Shown: one piece after another, positions 8,845 through 19,399 of the stretch
Layout of the letters: each line of letters opens with the position of its first letter
Numbering within the stretch: position 1 is the first letter of the stretch
NCBI GenBank assembly: GCA_010014665.1
Contig: RZYF01000002.1
Location: 1-50,367, forward strand
DNA: 50,367 nt
From: Candidatus Saccharimonadota bacterium
Lineage (GTDB): Bacteria > Patescibacteriota > Saccharimonadia > Saccharimonadales > Saccharimonadaceae
Reading direction: 5' to 3'
Translations under genes and position numbers: made by a program
The notes under the pieces: generated by a model
Databases searched by the model: none
What the model saw: the letters and a program-made list of their open reading frames with translations, nothing else
What the model was told of the DNA's origin: nothing

Positions 8845-9882
8845 ATGATAGACAAAAATCCCCAAAATCATACCTTGTTTCATTTGTCACGTATGCTTCT
8901 TTCGGGTCTTTTGCTCGTTTCCGTATTGTTAGCACGCTCCAACATAACAGCGTTAACACTTGCTAGTCAATCAAATAATTCGACTGGTAGTGTTTTAGCA
9001 TACGCGACCAACATGTCGATCGGCGACCTATTGACTGCTGCCAATATGTCACGACAAGCCAATGGCTTACCTGCCTTGCAGCTCAACGGTCAACTTAACA
9101 GTTCAGCTCAGGCAAAAGCTAATCACATGATAAGTTTTGACTATTGGGCGCATGTCGCACCTGACGGTACAGAACCGTGGTATTTTTTCAACCAGGCAGG
9201 CTACAATTATCTCAGAGCTGGTGAAAACCTAGCCTACGGTTTTAATACGGGGTTTGAAGTAAATACCGGCTGGATGAATAGTACAACCCATCGTGAAAAT
9301 ATATTAGGTGACTATGCTGATGTTGGTTTTGGCATTGCTAACGGCGTTAATTATCAGGGTAGCGAAAATACTGTTGTAGTAGCACACTACGGAAAACCTG
9401 TATCACCGCCTCCAGTACCAGCACCAGCTCCGGCGCCGACTGCTCCTGTCGTAGCACCCACTGTTACACCTACACCAACTACCACTGTCACTACTGAGTC
9501 AGCTAGTAATCTTCCTGACACAACCGATACTCAAGCTGAAGAAACAGCTTCAACGCCAGTTGCGGAAACAGAAAAACCCAAACCTGATAAATCTAGCACT
9601 AAGCAGTCTGATGATTCACCTACCGCGAACCTACAGAACAAATCTAAAGCAGTCAGTGTTCTCGAACAGCTCTCAACTGGTAATTCTTCGGCAGCTGTTT
9701 ATGCTAGCTTAGGAATCGTTACGTTATCATCTGCCGGTTACGCCATGACTCATCGTCTACGTATGAAACATCTACTAAAAAAAGGTAAAAAACTGGCACT
9801 CCATCACCCGATGCTTGATCTAACACTAATTGGAACAGCTCTAATATTCATACTTAGTGCCAACGCTGGTTATTTACTGTGA
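8845..9882 (+). CDS. secreted CAP/SCP-domain (YkwD-like) protein with Pro/Thr linker and C-terminal TM segments
   Basis: N-terminal hydrophobic segment; INANMSRQANGLPALQLN-type CAP core, HMISFDYWAHVAPDGTEPW, AGENLAYGF, HRENILGDYADVGFGI. Confidence 0.85.
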   Translation: MIDKNPQNHTLFHLSRMLLSGLLLVSVLLARSNITALTLASQSNNSTGSVLAYATNMSIGDLLTAANMSRQANGLPALQLNGQLNSSAQAKANHMISFDYWAHVAPDGTEPWYFFNQAGYNYLRAGENLAYGFNTGFEVNTGWMNSTTHRENILGDYADVGFGIANGVNYQGSENTVVVAHYGKPVSPPPVPAPAPAPTAPVVAPTVTPTPTTTVTTESASNLPDTTDTQAEETASTPVAETEKPKPDKSSTKQSDDSPTANLQNKSKAVSVLEQLSTGNSSAAVYASLGIVTLSSAGYAMTHRLRMKHLLKKGKKLALHHPMLDLTLIGTALIFILSANAGYLL

Positions 9883-9887
9883 CAGAA

Positions 9888-12800
9888 TTATTTCACAACA
9901 ACGCAATCACTACCATACAGTTCAGAAACACTTGATATTAATCGTTCCGAAATCTCAACACGATAAGGCAAACGTAGAGCAGATTTCTTATCTTCTCCAA
10001 GCACCAAAATAATCTCACTCAAGCCCGTATGATCGTTTAAATGAATTTTTAAATCTTTAAGCAGGTTGTGGTTATCGGGATCTTTGACGTGAATATACAA
10101 AATTTTCGCTGGTTCGTCTTCGATTGGACTGTAAGTAACGTTAGCACTTTCTACTCCCGGTATATCAAATGTTTGTCTATTTTTTTTAGCCTTGTTAGTC
10201 ATGATTGCTTGACTTTTAATTTTAGGAATTCTCATATTTTTACCAGTTTTTTTGTAGTTATCCAATTCATCATTGGTGACAAATACTACCTCGTCAGCTA
10301 TGACTTTTGCCTCACCCAATAAATTGCCATCTCGATCACTACTCGAAACTTTGCCACTAACTTTTACTACGGCGTCCTGAGTTATATCTGAACCTATAAT
10401 TTCAAATGTTTTCGGGAACACGATCACTTCACCTTCTCCCGATTTATCTTCGAGTTTCAAAAATGCCATTTTACTACCACTTTTTGTTAAGATTGTTCGA
10501 ACTGATGATAATACACCACCGACCACGACAGCTTTTTTGTCGTGACCAGTCTGAAGACTTGCCAATGGCACTGTTTGCTCTGCAAAATAATCATCATATT
10601 TATCTAGTGGGTGTGCACTCAAATATAACCCCAGAAGCTCCCTTTCCCACAAAAGTTGCTCGCGTTCAGGAGTTTGTTCGGGAGCATTATTGATAATAAT
10701 ATCTGGAACCTGTACGGCATCGGATAGACCACCAAATAAATCTGCCTGATTGGTATTGGCCTCTTTTTGAACACGGGAAGCGTAAGCTATAATAGTATCA
10801 AGATTGAAAAGCATATCTGAACGAGAAGCAAATCTATCGAATGCTCCCGATTTGATAAGTGATTCCCAGGCTTTTCGATTAAACTTACTCGTACTGACAC
10901 GACGGCAAAAATCGCTTATACTACTAAACTCACCGTCTGTGTCACGAGCATGTAGCACTTCTTCAACTGCACCGACCCCAACTCCTTTGACAGCCGCCAT
11001 ACCAAAACGAATCTTTTTTTCATTAGGAACAATCGCAAACTCAGCATAGCTCTGGTTTATGTCTGGTGGCAGAACTATCAAGCCTGAATATTTACACTCG
11101 GCTATTTCAATCGCAAGTCTATCGATATTATCAGCGTCACTTGTCATCAACGCAGCCATAAATGCATCAGGGTAATAAGTTTTTAAGTAAGCTGTCCAAT
11201 ATGATATCAAACCATAACAAGCGGCGTGAGATTTGTTGAAACAATAAGCTGCAAAATCTTCGAGTTGCTTCCAGAATCGTTCCATTAACTGACGATCAAT
11301 CCCGGAAACTTTTTCTCCACCAACAATCATTTTGTCTTTCATTTTTGCCATAAGATCAGCATTTTTCTTACCGATTGCTTTTCGCAGAGTATCAGCTTCT
11401 CCACCCGTAAAGCCACAAACTTCCTTAGATATCTGCATAACTTGTTCCTGGTAGACCAATATACCATAAGTACTTTCAAGCGCATTTTTCATACTATCAT
11501 GCGGATAAGTTATTTTTCTTTCGCCATGTTTTCGTTTAATAAATTCGTCGATGAATTGCATTGGGCCTGGTCGGTATAAAGCACCCATTGCCACTATATC
11601 ATCAAAAATTGATGGTTTAAGTTCTTTGAGATAGCGCTTCATCCCAGCCGACTCCAACTGGAAAACTCCTGTCGTGTCACCACGCTGAAACAGTTCAAAC
11701 GTCTTAATATCATCAAGTGGAATTTTATCTAACTCAATATCTTGGCCGTAGACTTTTTTAATAATCCGTAAAGTATTTTTAATTATCGATAAGTTAGAAA
11801 GACCCAAAAAATCCATTTTGAGTAGACCAAGATCCTCAATCGGTCCCATAGGAAACTGAGTGGCTACCACGCCTTTTTGGGCCATCTCGAGTGGTACGTA
11901 TTTGACTATGTCGTCCGGCGCTATCACTACACCAGCAGCATGGACACCGTGTGACCGAATCGTACCTTCTAGCCTGATGGCAAAATCAATAACTTTTTTG
12001 GCTGTTGGACTAGTTTCATATTCCTTTTTTAAATCAGGATCTTCGATAATGCTTTTTTTGAGCGGTATATGACGACCTTGAATCGGTGCTGGTATGAGCT
12101 TAGCTAAACGATCCGCTTCACTATATGGTACTTGCAGCACTCGAGCTACGTCACGCACGGCATTTCTGGCAAACATTTTGCCAAAAGTTGCAATATTGGC
12201 TACTCTCTCAGGACCATATTTTTGGACACAGTACTGGATCACTTCGTCGCGACGCGTATCTTGTATGTCGATATCGATATCAGGCATTGATACACGATCA
12301 GGATTCAGAAAACGCTCAAAAAGTAGCTCATATTTTAACGGATCAAGATCGGTTATACGAAGAGCAAAAGCAACTATAGAACCAGCAGCCGAACCGCGCC
12401 CTGGACCAAAAATAATACCTTTGTCTTTGCCCCAGTTTATAAAATCCTGGACAATTAAAAAATAACCATCAAATCCCATGTTATGAATTATTCCTAGCTC
12501 ATAATCAGCACGCTCAACCACTTCTTTAGTAAGTAGATTGCGAACAGCCGACTCAGCTAATTCTTCAGCGTCTTGCCGTAATTTTCCACCATATCGATAA
12601 GCTAGACCACTCCAGACCAGTTTGTGTAAATATTTGGTCTCGTTATATCCTTTTGGCGTCGGAAAAATCGGTATCAATATCTTACCAAACTCAAACTCAA
12701 CGTTACATCGATCAGCCACAGATTTAGTATTTATGATAATTTCAGGGTGTTTATCTCCCCAACGTTCAATAACTTCTATAGGATCGGTAACATGTAGGTG

Positions 12801-13565
12801 AAATTCAGCCAAGCTCATCCGCTTTTCATCGGCTAAATAGGCACCTGTACCGATACAAAGTAATATTTCATGAGGCTCCTGATCTTCGGCATACACATAG
12901 TGGGCATCGCTAGTTAAAATACATTGTATATCTAGCTCTTTAGCTAACTTGAACAAATACTCGTTTACTTTATGCTGCAAGGGAACAGCTTCATGATCTT
13001 GAATTTCGATATAATATCGATCACCAAATACTTTTTTATACCATTTAGCTATTTCTTTAGCTTTATCGTAATCGTCGTGTTGTAGCGGCTCGCTTATTTC
13101 ACCACCCAAACAAGCACTGGTAGCGATTAATCCTTCGTTATATTTTTCTAGTAAATCATGATCAATTCTAGGTTTATAATACATGCCCTCTAGGTTGGCG
13201 ATGGTCGAAAGTTTAATTAAATTTCGATAACCGGTCTGGTTCATCGCAAGCAGTACTAGGTGAAAGCGACGTTTGTCTTTGGAAGGATCACGATCATGTA
13301 TAGTACGAGCGGCCACGTAAGTTTCTATTCCTATAATCGGCTTGATCCCTTCAGCCTTACAGGTTTTATAAAAATCAATCGTACCTGACATCGTGCCATG
13401 GTCGGTCATAGCGACAGCACTCATACCTTTTTGTTTGACGTTGTCTACAAGCTCATCAACCTTCGTTAACCCATCGAGTACGCTATAGTGAGTATGATTA
13501 TGTAAATGCACATAATCCGAAGCTTTCAATGACGTGGCAACCAATTTAGATTTTTTATCGTTCAT
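9888..13565 (-). CDS. dnaE: DNA polymerase III subunit alpha
   Basis: 1225 aa; PHP domain HLHNHTHYSVLDG, GPGRGSAAGS, MPDIDIDIQDTRRDEVI, Y.LLFERFLNPDR. Confidence 0.97.
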   Translation of the reverse strand: MNDKKSKLVATSLKASDYVHLHNHTHYSVLDGLTKVDELVDNVKQKGMSAVAMTDHGTMSGTIDFYKTCKAEGIKPIIGIETYVAARTIHDRDPSKDKRRFHLVLLAMNQTGYRNLIKLSTIANLEGMYYKPRIDHDLLEKYNEGLIATSACLGGEISEPLQHDDYDKAKEIAKWYKKVFGDRYYIEIQDHEAVPLQHKVNEYLFKLAKELDIQCILTSDAHYVYAEDQEPHEILLCIGTGAYLADEKRMSLAEFHLHVTDPIEVIERWGDKHPEIIINTKSVADRCNVEFEFGKILIPIFPTPKGYNETKYLHKLVWSGLAYRYGGKLRQDAEELAESAVRNLLTKEVVERADYELGIIHNMGFDGYFLIVQDFINWGKDKGIIFGPGRGSAAGSIVAFALRITDLDPLKYELLFERFLNPDRVSMPDIDIDIQDTRRDEVIQYCVQKYGPERVANIATFGKMFARNAVRDVARVLQVPYSEADRLAKLIPAPIQGRHIPLKKSIIEDPDLKKEYETSPTAKKVIDFAIRLEGTIRSHGVHAAGVVIAPDDIVKYVPLEMAQKGVVATQFPMGPIEDLGLLKMDFLGLSNLSIIKNTLRIIKKVYGQDIELDKIPLDDIKTFELFQRGDTTGVFQLESAGMKRYLKELKPSIFDDIVAMGALYRPGPMQFIDEFIKRKHGERKITYPHDSMKNALESTYGILVYQEQVMQISKEVCGFTGGEADTLRKAIGKKNADLMAKMKDKMIVGGEKVSGIDRQLMERFWKQLEDFAAYCFNKSHAACYGLISYWTAYLKTYYPDAFMAALMTSDADNIDRLAIEIAECKYSGLIVLPPDINQSYAEFAIVPNEKKIRFGMAAVKGVGVGAVEEVLHARDTDGEFSSISDFCRRVSTSKFNRKAWESLIKSGAFDRFASRSDMLFNLDTIIAYASRVQKEANTNQADLFGGLSDAVQVPDIIINNAPEQTPEREQLLWERELLGLYLSAHPLDKYDDYFAEQTVPLASLQTGHDKKAVVVGGVLSSVRTILTKSGSKMAFLKLEDKSGEGEVIVFPKTFEIIGSDITQDAVVKVSGKVSSSDRDGNLLGEAKVIADEVVFVTNDELDNYKKTGKNMRIPKIKSQAIMTNKAKKNRQTFDIPGVESANVTYSPIEDEPAKILYIHVKDPDNHNLLKDLKIHLNDHTGLSEIILVLGEDKKSALRLPYRVEISERLISSVSELYGSDCVVVK

Positions 13566-13634
13566 ATCAGAGTATTATTATAGCAAAAATCACGCCCTAA
13601 AGCGCGTAAAAACCTTGTCTTATATGTTGTCTTA

Positions 13635-13904
13635 TTAACTGTTTAAAGACTTAATCAAATCACCAACTAAAGGCCAGTCGACAAGCCAACTTAAAACCCA
13701 TAGTAAAACAGCAATCACTACAGTACCGCCAATCGCACTTCCGATTCCAAAAAAAATACCGCGGACAAAATTGACTGCATAAATTAATTTTCTTTTTCGA
13801 TACATATTGTCATATATATCATCGAGCACAGCTTTACTAGATACCAAATCATCTTTTTTATCGACAGTATCTTTAGGCTGTGCTCGTTTCATCATACTAT
13901 ACAA
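13635..13904 (-). CDS. small membrane protein, DUF5665-like
   Basis: DDIYDNMYRKRKLIYAVNFVRGIFFGIGSAIGGTVVIAVLLWVLSWL. Confidence 0.6.
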   Translation of the reverse strand: MYSMMKRAQPKDTVDKKDDLVSSKAVLDDIYDNMYRKRKLIYAVNFVRGIFFGIGSAIGGTVVIAVLLWVLSWLVDWPLVGDLIKSLNS

Positions 13905-13906
13905 AT

Positions 13907-14179
13907 TTATTTTTTATTGAAACCGTCACGTGCACCTTGAATAGCATTTTCGGCTCGATCGCCAAAATCTTTTGCTTTTGCTTCAACGTCTGACTTGATA
14001 TTCCCAGCTTTATTTTTAGCGACATCGGCTTTGCTTTGTGCCTCGGTTTTTAACTCATTTGCTTTGCGTTTAATGTCTTCTCGAGTTTCCTTACCACTTT
14101 TTGGAGCTGACAGTAAAGCCGCAACCGCACCGATAGATGCACCCAAAAATGCTCCTAGTGCAAATTTACCTTTTGACAT
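13907..14179 (-). CDS. YtxH-domain protein
   Basis: GAFLGASIGAVAALLSAPKSGKETREDIKRKANELK. Confidence 0.8.
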   Translation of the reverse strand: MSKGKFALGAFLGASIGAVAALLSAPKSGKETREDIKRKANELKTEAQSKADVAKNKAGNIKSDVEAKAKDFGDRAENAIQGARDGFNKK

Positions 14180-14191
14180 ATCTTATTCCTC

Positions 14192-14443
14192 CTACTTATT
14201 ATGTTTCTTCTTAAAACGATTCATCTGAGAAGCTATCAATTTTGCAAGTATTGCTGGCGATGCCATCTGTATTGCCGAACTAGTAAACGAACTAAATTTT
14301 TCGATAGTCGATTTTGTGGATGTCGCAATTTCATTTATTTGCTTCGTCACTCGTATTAACATAACAGCCAAAGCGATAGCCAGCAACAGAAAAACTGCTA
14401 GAAAGATAGACAGGATAACTACTAGAATCTGCATTGCATCCAT
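14192..14443 (-). CDS. small membrane protein, DUF948-like
   Basis: 83 aa with N-terminal TM; positioned in an apparent operon with the YtxH gene. Confidence 0.55.
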   Translation of the reverse strand: MDAMQILVVILSIFLAVFLLLAIALAVMLIRVTKQINEIATSTKSTIEKFSSFTSSAIQMASPAILAKLIASQMNRFKKKHNK

Positions 14444-14527
14444 ATTTTCAATATTTCCTTATATTTACTACACTACTATTATAACATACCTAAATCTATT
14501 GAATTGCTCGAGCTTAAATATAATCGG

Positions 14528-15418
14528 CTATTTATTTGAGATAGCTTTTCTAACATCTTCGGAATAGCCTTCGTGATCCATTACATATTTGAGATGAGCT
14601 AGAAAATAATTTTTTGGATCACCGGTTGTCATCCATTGACCCTTAGTTTTAACAACATACACATCGTCCTTAACAGCGGCTCGTGTTATAGCATCGACTG
14701 TCCATAGTTCATCATCTAAACCGGTATGATTTGGCTTTAGGGAATCAAATATCTCGGGTGTTAACAAGTATCTACCATATGACGCAAGTGTCGACGGTGC
14801 CTTGCCGATTGCAGGTTTTTCGACAATATTATCTAATTTATCACTGTTTTTTAATGAAATAATACCGTATTTATCGACCACGCCTGGATCAACTTCTTGG
14901 GCCATAATTACACCTTTAGCGTCAGGATGTTTCTTGAAAGTATCGATCATGCTTTTTGTATCTGAAGTTCCGAAAACCACATCATCACTATAAATAACAA
15001 TAAATGCTTCGTCATCAGCGATATAATCTCTGGCACTCACGATTGGTGATCCGTTGCCATATGGCAGTGCGGGATCTTGAATTATAACTCTAATTTTTGG
15101 AAAATCTAATACGTGACGAACTGCCTCGTAGCGGCTTTCTTTACCCTGACCAATAAGCTGTTTACGAATATGATTGACTGCATTGTTGAAATAATCTTCA
15201 TAGATAGGCTTGCCTTCAAGGGTAGACACAATAATAATTTCTTTGATACCGGCAGCTACACATTCTTCAACCGCCAATTGAATAATTGGTCGATTACCTA
15301 GTGGTAACATAGCCTTAGGTATTGTTTTAGCAATTGGTAAATATCGACTAGCATATCCAGCATCAGTGATAATTGCCTTGGTTGGTATACGATAGTTTCT
15401 CGATAAATTGTCCTTCAT
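14528..15418 (-). CDS. galU: UTP-glucose-1-phosphate uridylyltransferase (GalU-like)
   Basis: KAIITDAGYASRYLPIAKTIPKAMLPLGNRPIIQLAVEECVAAGIKEIIIV. Confidence 0.88.
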   Translation of the reverse strand: MKDNLSRNYRIPTKAIITDAGYASRYLPIAKTIPKAMLPLGNRPIIQLAVEECVAAGIKEIIIVSTLEGKPIYEDYFNNAVNHIRKQLIGQGKESRYEAVRHVLDFPKIRVIIQDPALPYGNGSPIVSARDYIADDEAFIVIYSDDVVFGTSDTKSMIDTFKKHPDAKGVIMAQEVDPGVVDKYGIISLKNSDKLDNIVEKPAIGKAPSTLASYGRYLLTPEIFDSLKPNHTGLDDELWTVDAITRAAVKDDVYVVKTKGQWMTTGDPKNYFLAHLKYVMDHEGYSEDVRKAISNK

Positions 15419-15421
15419 ATT

Positions 15422-16858
15422 CTACGATATCCTTTTACGTATTAATTTTTGTGCTAAGCCGGGGTTTGCTTTACCTTTAGATTCCTTCATGATTAGACCT
15501 ATTAAATATCCTATTACTTTATCGTTACCGGCTTTTATGTCTGCGATGGCTTTTGCGTTAGCGGGGTCAGCGAGTACTTTTTCGACTATCGCCGCTATGG
15601 CATTTTCATCACTCACCTGTAACAGGTTCTTCTGCTCAGCTATATGCCGTGGCGACTCAGGACTAGATAACATAGAGATCAGTACGTCTTTTGCCGCCGT
15701 CGAACTAAGCTCAGCTGTATCTACCATACCGGATAGTTCCACTAAACGCGCTGTTCCTATGCTAGATATATCGGTATGTCCTTCCGCCGAACCAAGTACA
15801 CTCGACAACCAATGAGCTACACGAGATGCAGTTTCCTTGCCAGCAATAGTATATATTTCAGCAACAATCTCGGCGTTAGATTTGACACCTAGTAACGCAG
15901 TTATCACCGAGCCATCAAGACCCATCGCAGTAAATTCTTGGCGATATTGATTTGGTAATTTTGGCATAACCTTAGCTACAGCTTCAACTTCACTTCGCTC
16001 AATTTTTAAAGGTGGTATATCAGCATCCGGAAAATAACGATAATCGTGGGCGTCTTCTTTTGAACGTTGAGAAAAAGTAGCTTGACGATCCTCGTTCCAA
16101 CCGCGGGTTTCTTGGACAACTCTTTCGTTTTTATCGAGTAGTTTTACTTGTCGATTTATCTCAAAATCAACTGCACGCTCAACGGCTTTAAACGAGTTAA
16201 GGTTTTTAGTTTCAGTTCGAGTTCCTAGTGGCGCACCAATTGGTGCTACCGATACATTAACATCAAACCGTATATTGCCATGGTAGAGATCGCCGTAAGT
16301 TACATCTACATAAGTCATGAGTAAATATATTTCCTGAGCGTATGCTTTAGCTTCGGAAGCACTGTGCATATCAGGCTCAGAAACAATTTCAATCAAGGGT
16401 GTTCCGGCGCGATTAAGATCAACTAAGCTATAATCTACACCGTTTGGATGAGTTAATTTACCAGCATCTTCCTCGATATGAGCATGGTGAATCCGAACTA
16501 CCTTATCGCTACCATCTTCAAGATGTATTGTCACAGAACCAGCTCCTATAGTCGGGTGGGCTAGCTGAGTTATCTGATAGCCTTTTGGCAAATCTGGATA
16601 AAAATAGTGTTTGCGCTCAAAATAACTGTTTTCTGCTATTTCTGCATTTAGAGCTAAACCAGCCCGAATCGCTAGCTGAACCGCTTCACGATTTAAAACT
16701 GGTAAAGTACCTGGCAGCCCAAAACATATTGGACTAACCATTGTATTTGGTTTAGCATCCCGAGCATCATTATTAGCACCACTAAACAATTTTGTGCGTG
16801 TCTTAAGCTGAACATGACATTCTATTCCGATAGTTGGAATATATTGAGTCTGACTCAT
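15422..16858 (-). CDS. gatB: Asp-tRNA(Asn)/Glu-tRNA(Gln) amidotransferase subunit B
   Basis: IGIECHVQLKTRTKLFSGA, CFGLPGTLPVLN, RKHYFYPDLPKGYQITQ. Confidence 0.96.
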   Translation of the reverse strand: MSQTQYIPTIGIECHVQLKTRTKLFSGANNDARDAKPNTMVSPICFGLPGTLPVLNREAVQLAIRAGLALNAEIAENSYFERKHYFYPDLPKGYQITQLAHPTIGAGSVTIHLEDGSDKVVRIHHAHIEEDAGKLTHPNGVDYSLVDLNRAGTPLIEIVSEPDMHSASEAKAYAQEIYLLMTYVDVTYGDLYHGNIRFDVNVSVAPIGAPLGTRTETKNLNSFKAVERAVDFEINRQVKLLDKNERVVQETRGWNEDRQATFSQRSKEDAHDYRYFPDADIPPLKIERSEVEAVAKVMPKLPNQYRQEFTAMGLDGSVITALLGVKSNAEIVAEIYTIAGKETASRVAHWLSSVLGSAEGHTDISSIGTARLVELSGMVDTAELSSTAAKDVLISMLSSPESPRHIAEQKNLLQVSDENAIAAIVEKVLADPANAKAIADIKAGNDKVIGYLIGLIMKESKGKANPGLAQKLIRKRIS

Positions 16859-17277
16859 AACGCCCCTAGGTCTTTCAAAGCTTTTTTAAAACTTATCAGA
16901 ACTTTATTGGTCAAATTAATGTTTATTTTTACACTTTCTTCGTGAGCGATGCGATTACGAAACTTATGTGCAGCCCATGCTGCTTCACGCCTAGTGAATA
17001 CTCGGCTAGCAGACGTCATACGCTCTCCCATAGTTTCACCCTTAAAGCGTGAGATCCGCAAAGCTTTATCTAATAGTTTGTCGGCATTCAAAATCGCCAT
17101 ATATTGAGAAGTAACGTCTTCGGATACGCTATTTTCTATCGCTAGCCAAGCTTCCTGAAACTCTTGAACATTTATAGATTTAGGTGCTTTTCGACTAAAA
17201 GTAATTATTACGATTAACAATATACCTATAATCACAATACTAACTAAAAACAATATTATTGTTGTTCCACTACTCAT
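16855..17277 (-). CDS. hypothetical protein with N-terminal TM, between gatA and gatB
   Basis: 140 aa; overlaps both neighbours by 4 bp, indicating translational coupling. Confidence 0.65.
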   Translation of the reverse strand: MSSGTTIILFLVSIVIIGILLIVIITFSRKAPKSINVQEFQEAWLAIENSVSEDVTSQYMAILNADKLLDKALRISRFKGETMGERMTSASRVFTRREAAWAAHKFRNRIAHEESVKININLTNKVLISFKKALKDLGAL

Positions 17278-18668
17278 CGGTTTATTACCTCCTCAACCAA
17301 TTTTGCGGCATTTATCAAATTTACATCAAGTCGATAAGGTGCAACCAGTTGAATACCGATAGGTAAATTGTTCTGGCCCGTGCCATTCGGTAGACTAATT
17401 GCCGGTAATCCTGCCAAACTAGGTGGTACCGTCAAAATATCAGTTAGATACATTTTGAGTGGATCACTAACATTTTTACCCAACTTAAAGGCTGGTGTCG
17501 GCGCAGTTGGAGATAGTAATATGTCATATTTTTCAAAAGCCTCTTCATACTCACGAATAATTACTGTTCGAACTGCTTGAGCTTTATGATAATAGGCATC
17601 ATAGTAACCACTCGAAAGTACGTAATTCCCGATCAATATACGACGCTTGTTTTCGTCCATAAATCCTTCACTGCGACTATTTTCGTAAACAGCCTGCAGT
17701 GAATCACCGGTTTTTTGTGTCCCATATTTTATTCCATCATAACGCGCCAAGTTAGACGATAATTCGGCTGGTACAATTATGTAGTAGACCGCTAGAGCAT
17801 AAGGTGATGTAGGTAACGATACTTCACCGACTTCGTAATCGTTATTACGTAAAGATTCTATAAGATTATCAGTACATCGTCTTACGTCTGGATCTATTCC
17901 CTCTCCTAAACCTTCCTTGATTACACCAAAACGAGGCTTTTTGAGTTCAGGGGTAGTTTTTTCAATTTTAATAGTAGTACTATCACGTTCATCTACGCCT
18001 GCCATACAGTTCAGGACTAATTCAGCGTCTTCAGTATTTGTCGTAATCGGTCCCACGACATCTGTACTGCTAGCCATAGCAACTACCCCATAACGGCTAA
18101 CTGAACCATAGCTAGGCTTCAGGCCGACTACACCGTTATAGCTAGCTGGTTGGCGGATTGATCCACCGGTGTCTGTACCTAGCGCAAACGGGACTATACC
18201 GGCAGCTACCGCTGTAGCTGATCCACCCGAACTACCACCCGCAACCCGTTTTTTATCAACTGCATTGGAAGTTGGGCCAAAATATGAGTTTTCCGTGCTA
18301 CCACCATGTGCAAACGAGTCTAAGTTAGTTTTGCCTATACATATAGCCCCCTCAGCCTCAAGTCGCTCGATAACAGTAGCCTGAAAAGGCGCCTCGAAAT
18401 TCTCAAGCATATGTGAGCTAGCGGTTGTTTTGCTATCATATGTCAGTATGTTGTCTTTGGCCAAAAAAGGAACACCCGCCAAACGACCGATAGTCTCATT
18501 TTTTTTGATCCTAGCATCCAGTTCGTCGGCGCGCTCTAGTGCTCGAGCTTCGATAACTTCTAACACGGCGCTATTCTGGTCTTTACGAGCCCGATTGATT
18601 GCTTCAGTTACAACTTCACGAACCGTCGTACCTTTTTCATACATCTGACGAATATCGCTAATTGTCAT
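17274..18668 (-). CDS. gatA: Asp-tRNA(Asn)/Glu-tRNA(Gln) amidotransferase subunit A
   Basis: GVPFLAKDNI, VAGGSSGGSATAVAAGIVPFALGTDTGGSIRQPASYNGVVGLKPSYGSVSRYG amidase signature. Confidence 0.96.
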   Translation of the reverse strand: MTISDIRQMYEKGTTVREVVTEAINRARKDQNSAVLEVIEARALERADELDARIKKNETIGRLAGVPFLAKDNILTYDSKTTASSHMLENFEAPFQATVIERLEAEGAICIGKTNLDSFAHGGSTENSYFGPTSNAVDKKRVAGGSSGGSATAVAAGIVPFALGTDTGGSIRQPASYNGVVGLKPSYGSVSRYGVVAMASSTDVVGPITTNTEDAELVLNCMAGVDERDSTTIKIEKTTPELKKPRFGVIKEGLGEGIDPDVRRCTDNLIESLRNNDYEVGEVSLPTSPYALAVYYIIVPAELSSNLARYDGIKYGTQKTGDSLQAVYENSRSEGFMDENKRRILIGNYVLSSGYYDAYYHKAQAVRTVIIREYEEAFEKYDILLSPTAPTPAFKLGKNVSDPLKMYLTDILTVPPSLAGLPAISLPNGTGQNNLPIGIQLVAPYRLDVNLINAAKLVEEVINR

Positions 18669-18958
18669 TCTATCACTCGCTTTACTTTTATCTGTCCATC
18701 CTGTTGATTTGGAGTGTTTCTAAGCAGAGCATCGCGGTCTAAGCCGTAGTCCACCACTTCGTCCTCGCGCATAACGTTCGACAAGCCAGTTACTTGATAT
18801 GTCGGTTCGATACCTAACGTGTTGACTTCAGACAATTTACTTACAAAACCTAATATCTCATCTAATTGGTTTCGCAACGCATCAGCCTCAGTGTCACTAA
18901 TCGTCAAAGCAGACAATTTAGCCAATTTTTTTACATCTTCAATAGAAATAGAGCTCAT
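18665..18958 (-). CDS. gatC: Asp-tRNA(Asn)/Glu-tRNA(Gln) amidotransferase subunit C
   Basis: MSSISIEDVKKLAKLSALTISDTEADALRNQLDEILGFVSKL. Confidence 0.92.
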   Translation of the reverse strand: MSSISIEDVKKLAKLSALTISDTEADALRNQLDEILGFVSKLSEVNTLGIEPTYQVTGLSNVMREDEVVDYGLDRDALLRNTPNQQDGQIKVKRVIE

Positions 18959-19332
18959 ATGACATATAGTATAACACTTTAAACCAACGAATAGGGATTG
19001 GTTGACTTCATCAAATTTACTTTTGATATCGACTACGATTAATAGTCTATTTTAAGATTTAAGATACCTACATGCTATGAAATGAGTAGATGTGTCGGTT
19101 GAGAAAAACAAAGTATATGATTTCTCAGAACCAAATAGCACAGCAAAAGATATGAACGTTGCCTGTGTTATTGTTTAATAAATCTAGCAAACGGTAATTT
19201 CTCGACAATTGAATAATTTTGTCTCTATAAAATAACATCGATTATGAAAATAAAAAACGAGGCTAGACGCCGCGATTTAATTAAATTTGTTCTATTGTTA
19301 AAGCTATAAAGAATTCTCGAAATCAATTTTTA

Positions 19333-19347
19333 ACAAACAGACAGACT
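19333..19347 (+). repeat. island-3 inverted repeat, 3' arm (relative to its gene)
   Basis: ACAAACAGACAGACT, perfect reverse complement of 20156-20170. Confidence 0.75.
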
Positions 19348-19357
19348 AGCAACCCGA

Positions 19358-19391
19358 CTTTGCGGACCCGGGATGACCCGGGTCCGCAAAG
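19358..19391. terminator. 15-bp perfect hairpin at 3' end of island-3 gene (no U-tract)
   Basis: CTTTGCGGACCCGGG-ATGA-CCCGGGTCCGCAAAG. Confidence 0.7.
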
Positions 19392-19399
19392 TATTCGAG

